A DNA stretch of 64,000 nt from Blasia pusilla (lineage: Eukaryota > Marchantiophyta > Marchantiopsida > Blasiales), in contig CM114275.1 in the NCBI GenBank assembly GCA_050084515.1, positions 14,446,001 to 14,510,000 of the forward strand, read 5' to 3'. Below the pieces are notes generated by a model. That model had not been told where the DNA came from and ran no database searches. It worked only from the letters and a program-made list of their open reading frames with translations. Shown piece by piece: positions 57,071 through 64,000 of the stretch (position 1 is the stretch's first letter; each line of letters opens with the position of its first letter). The translations under genes were made by a program, and so were the position numbers.

Positions 57071-59432
57071 AAAGTTGTCGACCACGAGCGTTACACTTTT
57101 TTGGATGGATACTCGGGTTATAACCAGGTATCCATACGAGAAAAATATCGCCCCCTCACCATTGTCATCACGGAGTGGGGAACTTTCGCGTATCGCATGA
57201 TGCCCTTTGGGTTATGCAATGCCCCAGCTACCTTCCAACGAATGATGATCTCCATCTTCCAAGAGTATGTGCGGAAGTTTGGTTAAATTTTCTCAGATGA
57301 TTTTTGTACAGAGGGCGAACACTTGGAAAAATTAGAATTAACCCTCGCTCGTTGTCGCGAAGTGCATTTGTCCCTTCATCCGAAAAATTGTATATTGCTA
57401 TGAAACAAGGGATTTTGTTGGGACACAGAGTGTCAGCTCAAGGAATTGAAGTCGAAAAGGCCAAGGTGGATATTATTGTCGCATTGGAACCACCCACCAA
57501 TCTCCAAGAATTGAGAGGATTCTTGGGACACGCTGGATACTATCGACGGTTTATTAGAGATTATGCGGTAAAAGCATGAGCTCTTACTGCATTACTTAAA
57601 AAAGATACCGAATGGGAGTGGACTCCACCTTGCCAAGCGGCATTTGACGCTTTAAAGAGGGCATTGCAAACGGCTCTTGTACTTCGGTTCCCTAATTGGA
57701 CCAAACCCTTCCACGTATATGTGGACACATCCTCGTTTTCCATTGGAGTGGTGCTCAGCCAACTGGATGAAAACAAACATGACTTTCTGGTTTACTACGC
57801 AGGCCGGAAACTATCTTCAGCGGAACAGAAATATACAACTACCGAACGAAAGGCGCTAGGCATGGTCTTCTCGTGTAAAAAGTTCCGACACTATTTATTA
57901 GGGTACGAATTTGTCTTCCATGTTGATCATTTCGCGCTCAGACCATTAATGGTGAAGGCAGACCTATCAGGTCGCATTGCACGATGGATCCTGCTGCTCC
58001 AAGAATTCACATTCGATGTCGTTACTCGTGCCGGCAAGGTTCAAACCAATGCAGATTTTCTTTCCCAATTGAGGATGACGAACGCGGACTTCACACAATC
58101 CGTCGATGACACCTTTCCCGACGAAGACCTGTTCCAGATCACGAAGGACCGGTTGTGCCAATCTTTTTTGTGGATATTTTTCATTTTTTAATTACTCTGC
58201 AACTTCTTGCCCCTATGACAGCGGAGGAACGAGCAGTTTTCTTACATAAGGTAGGACCATATGAGATATGTCAGGGGATCCTATTCAAATTAGGTGCACA
58301 TGAAGAGTATCGGCGATGCTTGGAAGCAGAAGAAATCCACGTCATCAGAGCCATCCATATGGCTGATTCTGGTGGACACTATGCTGTAAAAAATACCGTT
58401 AAGAAAATCTTGGCCGCACGTTACTGGTGGCCAACTATGTACAAAGATGTAGGTAACTTTATCCAAAGTTGTGATGCCTGTAAAAGAGCAGGTCGACCAA
58501 TGGCTACCTCGCAGTGGCCTTTGGTACCCATCATGCCCCTAGCTCCTTTTGAAAAATGGGGTATTGACTTTGTGGGCCCTATCTCCCCCGCTACTCGCCA
58601 AACACGGCGGAAGTATATTCTTATAGCCACCGACTATTGTACTAAGATGGTCGAGGCGGTGGCCACGCGAAAAGATGATAGTGAAGCAGTGGCCAAATTT
58701 TTATACGAGATGATTATCACTCGGTATGGCTGCCCATTGGAATTAGTAAGTGATCGTGGCACTCACTTCTTAAACAAGACTATTGAGTCTCTCACTTCCC
58801 ACTTTCTCATTAAGCATTGGAAAACCACGCCCTACAACCCTAAAGCCAACGGGTTGACGGAAAAATCTAACGGCCTGATTTGCTGCATATTGAATCAATT
58901 GACGGTAACGTATTCCTATGATTGGGACATGAAAATCGCTGCGGCATTGTGGGCATATCGAACAGCTGAGAAGATTACTACAAAGTATACCCCGTTCTTC
59001 CTGACTTATGGCGTTCATCCCTTAACACCTATTGATTGGGCTTTGCCCACTTATTGAGTATTGGAAGGAACGAGAACGGAGGCCGTCGGAGAAGTTTTCC
59101 ATGGAAGGAATGAGACCTTAGTTGCGTTGGAAGAAGCACGCACGTTAGCTTTACGCCAGACAGAACATGTGCAAAAAGAACGCAAACAACGTTACGATCG
59201 ACATCTCCGGCCACAATCTATAAGCGTTGGAGACTTGGTGCTGTTGTACGATAACCGGCGGCTCAAGTTCCCCGGAAAATTAAAATTAAACTCGATAGGA
59301 CCCTACCGGGTATTGGCCATCTATGATAATGGATCACTACAGTTGGGGACCTTACAGGGAGAATCCCTGCCCACTCGTGTCAATGGAATGCATGTTCGTC
59401 GGTATTATGAGCCTCAACCCTACGTGGACTGA
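57071..59432 (+). pseudogene. Ty3/gypsy pol, 5'-truncated
   Basis: Begins inside the reverse transcriptase (LDGYSGYNQVSIREKYRP, TFAYRMMPFGLCNAPATFQR, then FSDDF in place of the usual Y-x-DD). RNase H follows with FHVYVDTSSFSIGVVLSQ. The integrase has HMADSGGHYAV...CDACKRAG (HHCC), GIDFVGP, VSDRGTHF and NGLTEKSNG as the DDE set, and a C-terminal GPYRVLAIYDNGSLQL (GPY/F module). No chromodomain is seen. Stops or frameshifts lie near 57283, 57577, 58189 and 59055. Confidence 0.92.
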
Positions 59433-59447
59433 AACATGAGGAAGGGG

Positions 59448-59916
59448 GTGAGCGACTGCCTCAAGCTTCGCAAAAGCGTGAAGCGCAAAGCGCGGGAGTA
59501 CTGAAGTTTCGTAGAAGCGCGAAGTGCCCACCTGACTGTTGCACTCCCGAGACCACGACCAACAACCCGCATGTGGCATGGACTATATAAGCGTCCCTAC
59601 GGAACCAGACGGGTATTTTCATGGACACAATCAACACAAAGTTGCGAAGCAGACCAAAGTGGGGCGTTCACCGAGATCGACGTACTAGCATGCCTCGTGA
59701 AGACTCCACGCCCATTCGGCGAAGTGCGGCCATGCCTATGGTCAAGCTGTCCCCAGAGCTGGTCGAAGCACTGGAAGAGCGATCTTTGGCAACTTTCTTT
59801 CAATAAAATTGGACATTGACATCAAGAGAACTCCTCGGGGAGCTTCGCTCCTCAACGGCAGCAACCAAGTTTTGAAGAAAGGGTCTTCGATATCGAGCTC
59901 AGCCCCAACAATGCAC
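59448..59916 (+). repeat. Partial 3' LTR of the gypsy element
   Basis: A polypurine run (gaggaaggggg) precedes TGAGCGACTGCC at 59448, the likely LTR start. The LTR is cut by LINE F before its end. It contains a TATA box and gcttcgcaaaagcgtgaagcgc short inversions. Confidence 0.65.
59584..59590 (+). promoter_or_regulatory. TATA box in the gypsy LTR
   Basis: TATATAA, about 136 bases into the LTR, is followed by a gcgtcccta stretch. This is typical of U3 ending just before the transcript start. Confidence 0.6.
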
Positions 59917-60636
59917 ATCGGAGATTGGCGAATGGTAAATGTGAGGATTTGGATGGTCTTTCTATTGAACTTTTCAAGTGGGGAGAAGATTGTATTGGTC
60001 CGATCCTCACCAAAGTATTGGGTGATGCTGCTATCTATGGTTTTCCTTCAACCTGGTCGCTACGGGAGATTGTTCTTATCCACAAATCAAGAAAGAAGGA
60101 CTTGGTAACAAACTATCGCACTATTATGGTGGGTAGTGTTTTTGCTAAGTTGTTTGGGAAATTGGTGGAGTCGAAGTTGAGCACATGGACAGAGACTTTC
60201 CAAAAGAGAGCACGGGTCCAAGCTGGTTTTCGTCCAACATACAACACCATCGACCATATCTTGGCCTTACGTGTTTTATGGGAGAAATCTAAGGGCAATG
60301 GAAAAGCTTTGTTTTGCGGCTTCATCGATTTCAAGAAAGCTTTTGATATGCACTGCAAGCTCTTATGGGAAAGGCTGCAAGCCATTGGAGTACCACCAAA
60401 TCTCCTAGCAGCCGTGGCCACGTTATACCATTCCGTTCGGGCCAAGATCAAAGGTTCACAAACTCAAGAGATCTTGAGTACCATTGGAGTCATTCAAGGT
60501 TGCCCTCTGTTCCCTACAGTTTTTGGAGTTTTCATAGATGATATCGAAAAGTGGTTGGAGGAATGTGATAGTGAAGGGGTCAAGCTTGGGGACTTTGTCA
60601 TCAAAGCTCTATTGTATGCAGATGATATCATATTAC
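59917..60636 (+). mobile_element. LINE fragment F (reverse transcriptase only)
   Basis: From LANGKCEDLDGLSIELFKWG through FIDFKKAFDMHCKL (TVPR replaced by a small change) to LLYADDIIL. It ends exactly at the catalytic YADD segment and passes without a gap into the ORF1 part of LINE G, giving a chimeric 294-codon open frame that is not a natural protein. Confidence 0.88.
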
Positions 60637-63600
60637 GTGATACTGCCATGGCTAACAAGGCCATTCTCAAAGGACGGAGGATATGGTTGGATCCTGATCT
60701 CACACCTCTACAAGTCGAAGCTAGGAGAAAGGAGCTTGCAAAGGTCAAAGAGGCTCAAGAAGCAGGTTTTATTGCTTATCTACGTGATGGTCGAGCAATT
60801 GTTACATAGAGAAAAAGAGAGTTATCAACCTAGCAATCCAAGAAGCTGAGAGTGTTGATGTGGAATATACGAGGCCTTTCAGCAACAAAGTATGTGAGTG
60901 CTTTACCAATTTGGGAGATGGTAGATATTATCAATATTGTGGAGACTTGGGAACATGAGAGCAATACTATTGCAGAGATGCAAGGGTTTACTTTGGTAGG
61001 ATCGACATGGAATCAAAGAAGGCAACGGGTAGGAAGGGGTTATGGCGGTATTGCTACTTTCATCAGGTCTCAATTTCTACCTCTCATTCATCTAGAAGAT
61101 CAAGATATCGGGGGTCAATATCATTGGCTACGTCTTGGTTTGGTTGGGGGATCTTATTGTTATTTGGCAGTTTGTTATTTTGCACCACTCTCCATGCTTA
61201 TCTACTCAACACGCACTCACAATCGAAGTCAACCGTTCCATCGACTTATTGGGGATGTTCTCAAATATCAAAGCAAAGGTGAAGTCTTTCTAGTTGGAGA
61301 TTTCAATGCTCGCACACGTACTGCTCAATTTACCCAATTCAGTGATTCCTTGATTTCTCCTCTTCTCGAAGAATATGAGGATGGTTTATGGTCTTGAATC
61401 TCTTCAGATCTTTCTACAAATCCTTTGACACAGTATTTTTTAACCTTTGGAGCCACTTGTAATTTGAAAGTTCTTAATGGAACCTCTCATTTTCCCAACT
61501 CTCACTCCAATACGTGTTTCTCCTCTACCGACGCTAGCACCATCGATTATCTTCTGTCCTTGCCCGCTGATAGCTCTCTTATCTCTACATTTGATATTCT
61601 AGAACCTCAGCCTGAATCAGATCATGCACCTCTCTTGTTTACTCTCTCACTGTCAAAGGAAATTCCTCTCTCGACATGTCAATCTATTTTAGCTTCTCCC
61701 AATTTTTGCTGAGATCCTGGTAAAAAAGATCTTTATATGCTACATTTACAAGAACACTTGACTCGCATTGTATGGAGCCCTGATCCAAACACGGCAAGTA
61801 TGCAACTAACGGAATTGCTCAAAAACAGTGCATCTAAGTTCTTTTCGCGCCACAGGGATAGAAGTGCTAGGAGGCTGCCTTGTAATGGGTGGTTTGACTC
61901 TGAATGCAAGCAAGCAAGGGCACGAGCAGCTGATAAATCTTTGGATATCCCAAGTCGGCTTATTATGACGAGCCTTTACAAATACTTGGTGAAATCTAAG
62001 AAACGAGCTTTCTTGCGGCGAAAACAAGAGTCCTTGACAAGAGTCTTTGATACCTTTTGCCGAAAAGCTCTATTTCTTGCCCGATGCTACGTCTATGCCA
62101 CGTTGTGAAGGAATACCTGGCTTATTCTCTGAAGGAGAGGTGATGACTCAACTAAGAAGATTGGCGAATGGTAAATGTGAGGATTTGGATGGTCTTTCTA
62201 TTAAACTTTTCAAGTGGGGAGGAGATTGTATTGGACCGATCCTCACCAAATTATTGGGTGATGCTGCTATCTATGGTTTTCCTTCAACCTGGTCGCTACG
62301 GGAGATTGTCCCTATTCATAAATCAGGAAGGAAGGACTTGGTAACAAACTATCGCACTATCATGGTGGGTAGTGTTTTTGCCAAGTTGTTTGGGAAATTG
62401 GTGGAGTCGAAGTTGAGCACATGGACAGAGCCTTTCCAAAAGAGAGCACGGGTCCAAGCTGGTTTTCGTCCAACCTACAACATTATCGATCATATCTTGG
62501 CCTTGCGTGTTTTATGGGAGAAATCTAAGGGAAATGGAAAAGCTTTGTTTTGCGGCTTCATCGATTTCAAGAAAGCTTTTGATACTGTACCTCGCAAGCT
62601 CTTATGGGAAAGGTTGCAAGCCATTGGAGTTCCACAAAATCTCCTAGCAGCCGTGGCCACGTTATACCATTCCGTTGAGGCCAAGATCAAAGGTTCACAA
62701 ACTCAAGAGATCTTGAGTACCATTGGAGTCATTCAAGATTGCCCTCTGTCCCCTACACTTTTTGGAGTTTTCATAGATGATATCGAAAAGTGGTTGGAGG
62801 AATGTGATAGTGAAGGTGTCAAGCTTGGGGACTTTGTCATCAAAGCTCTATTGTATGCAGATGATATCATATTACTAGCACGTGATGGCATTAGTTTACA
62901 AAAACACCTCGACACTTTGGCAAGGTTTTGTACCCAGAATCAGATGGAGGTTAATATGGAGAAGTCTAAAGTCATTATAGTGGGTACTAGATCCAAGTTC
63001 TCGTTCTTTTACAAAGGTCTACAATGAGAACAAGTGAAGAGATACAAATATCTAGGCATCGATTTCTCTCATGACTATAGTTGGGCACTTTGCGTGCAAA
63101 AGAGAGTAGAAGCTGGTTACAAAACTCTATATTCATTTTTAAACCGGTGTAGAAGAGCTCATCTTGTGTCTTGGAGTCTTAGGAAATTCTCATTTAGGAG
63201 CTTAGTGTTGCCAGTGGTCTTATATGGGACCCAAGTTTGGGGCCCTAGTTGTAAGAAGACAGGTTGGGAGCGCGTGGAAAGAGTGCAAAAGATCTTTCTA
63301 CAAGAAGAATTGGGTGTAAGAAACCAAACTCCGTATGCTATTCTTCTTGCGGAAACAGGTTGTCTTCCTCTAGAAGCTGAAGCTCTTTACTTGACCATCA
63401 CTTACATCGCAAGGGTGAGATCTCTTGATGTTTCTCGCCTCCCTCATCAAGCTTTGCGAGCCACACGTTCCATAGGGTGGATGGCGGATGTGATGACTTG
63501 GTCTTCAAAGTGGAATGTGGCAGAACGCGATTGGGACTTGAAACCGATGGCCCTCCGAGAGCATCTACAGAAGCAATCTCTTAACATCATTTGGAGCAGT

Positions 63601-64000
63601 GCGGGCACCAAAATGGAGTTTTATCAACTTCATGTTAATCCTATGCTTGTATATTGTGAACAAGGATACCTACTTGCGGGGATCTCCACGTTCTTACGAC
63701 ATATTATCGCACGTCATAGAACTAGGTCTCATAGGCTAGGAATTGAGGAAGGACGATGGTTTAAAATTGATAGAAGTGAACGAGTTTGTAGGTTATGTGA
63801 CGGAGAAAATATTGAGGATGAAGAGCATGTGTTTGTTACATGTCCAAGGTATGGAGAAATAAGACTAGCTCATAAAATAGATGTGGAGAATTTCTATTCT
63901 TTACTACAGCTAGTGCCTTATGATTTAGGTTGTTATATTAGGGACGTCATCATTCATCGCTCAACTGCTCTAGGCTGTAGCTAGGAGAAGGTCTTAAGGA
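60637..64000 (+). mobile_element. LINE copy G, from mid-ORF1 to beyond the window end
   Basis: It starts with RDTAMANKAILKGRRIW of ORF1, keeps the ORF1 stop TAG at 60831-60833, and runs through ORF2 to its stop TAG at 63982-63984 and into the 3' UTR, where the window ends. An extra TAG interrupts ORF1 (60807-60809). A deletion of about 100 bases near 62045 shares caag at both edges. Confidence 0.9.
60852..63984 (+). pseudogene. LINE G ORF2 (endonuclease + reverse transcriptase)
   Basis: Endonuclease: VLMWNIRGLSATKYV, ETWEHE, VGDFNARTR (about 61310), STIDYLLSL, ESDHAPLLF. A TGA at 61395-61397 replaces the AGA of copy C, and TGA occurs at 61710. Reverse transcriptase 62107-63027: FIDFKKAFDTVPR, VIQDCPLSP (glycine to aspartate) and ALLYADDIILLA. 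A TGA at 63025-63027 replaces a leucine. The C-terminal 316 codons from 63034 are open, with knuckle CRLCDGENIEDEEHVFVTC and end ALGCS. This is the cleanest copy of the C-terminus. Confidence 0.9.

Noticed and set aside
59621-59806. 61-codon ORF in the gypsy LTR
   Set aside because: It lies just downstream of the LTR TATA box and resembles no family; a chance frame or leader sequence is more likely.
59925-60809. A 294-codon gene
   Set aside because: It is a fusion of LINE reverse transcriptase and ORF1 pieces, not a natural protein.

Overview
The window is nuclear DNA of a plant, shown by split genes with GT-AG introns and by plant-type retroelements. The one intact host gene is a 13-coding-exon RluA-type pseudouridine synthase of the plant PUS5 kind on the minus strand (37560..41595). 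Its exons join in frame to exactly 384 codons plus a stop. The ParB-like/DNA-methylase-like genes recall hypothetical proteins I associate with mosses and lycophytes, so a spore-bearing land plant is my best guess. That is inference.

Most of the rest is mobile DNA. One LINE family recurs at least eight times: A 426-4490 (-), B 6009-6957 (+), D 11435-12694 (-), C 18136-22370 (-), E 27766-28365 (+), H 47716-49311 (-), F and G 59917-64000 (+), plus older relics at 43632-45225. Across copies the element reads: tandem 177-bp 5' monomers, an L1-type ORF1 (RRM plus C-terminal domain), one UAG, then ORF2 in the same frame (endonuclease, reverse transcriptase, zinc knuckle). Its 3' UTR has a small hairpin and ends in TTTACCA heptamers instead of poly(A). 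Two Ty1/copia elements (31310-35719 with both LTRs; 52983-57070, 5'-truncated) and Ty3/gypsy pieces (6958-7245; 57071-59916) complete the set. No retroelement copy looks translatable throughout.

From 9.4 to 30.5 kb lies an unusual accessory block. It holds two divergently placed copies of a gene that appears to join a ParB-like DGNHR domain to a beta-class (motif IV before motif I) DNA N4/N6-methyltransferase-like domain. One copy is on the plus strand (24067..29500) and one on the minus strand (10247..11438, 3' part only). Between them is a SWIM zinc-finger/MULE-transposase-like gene (13667..17596, minus). LINEs have broken both methylase-like copies. The introns and flanks of these genes, and no other part of the window, carry about 40 copies of a palindrome, mostly 27 bp, with arms GCAACCCGTCGG and CCGACGGGTTGC. 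Paired changes in many copies preserve the arms. This palindrome and its confinement to these genes is the strongest candidate for something undescribed.

Layout: 0-7 kb retroelements; 7-9.4 kb unclassified; 9.4-30.5 kb palindrome/methylase/SWIM block interrupted by LINEs D, C and E; 31.3-35.7 kb copia 1; 35.7-42 kb PUS gene and flanks; 42-47.7 kb AT-rich relics, then a GC/CT-rich minisatellite; 47.7-49.3 kb LINE H; 49.3-53 kb a lone proteasome alpha-5 exon and two orphan ORFs; 53-64 kb copia 2, gypsy, LINEs F and G. Exon edges in the disrupted genes are approximate; those of the PUS gene are well fixed.
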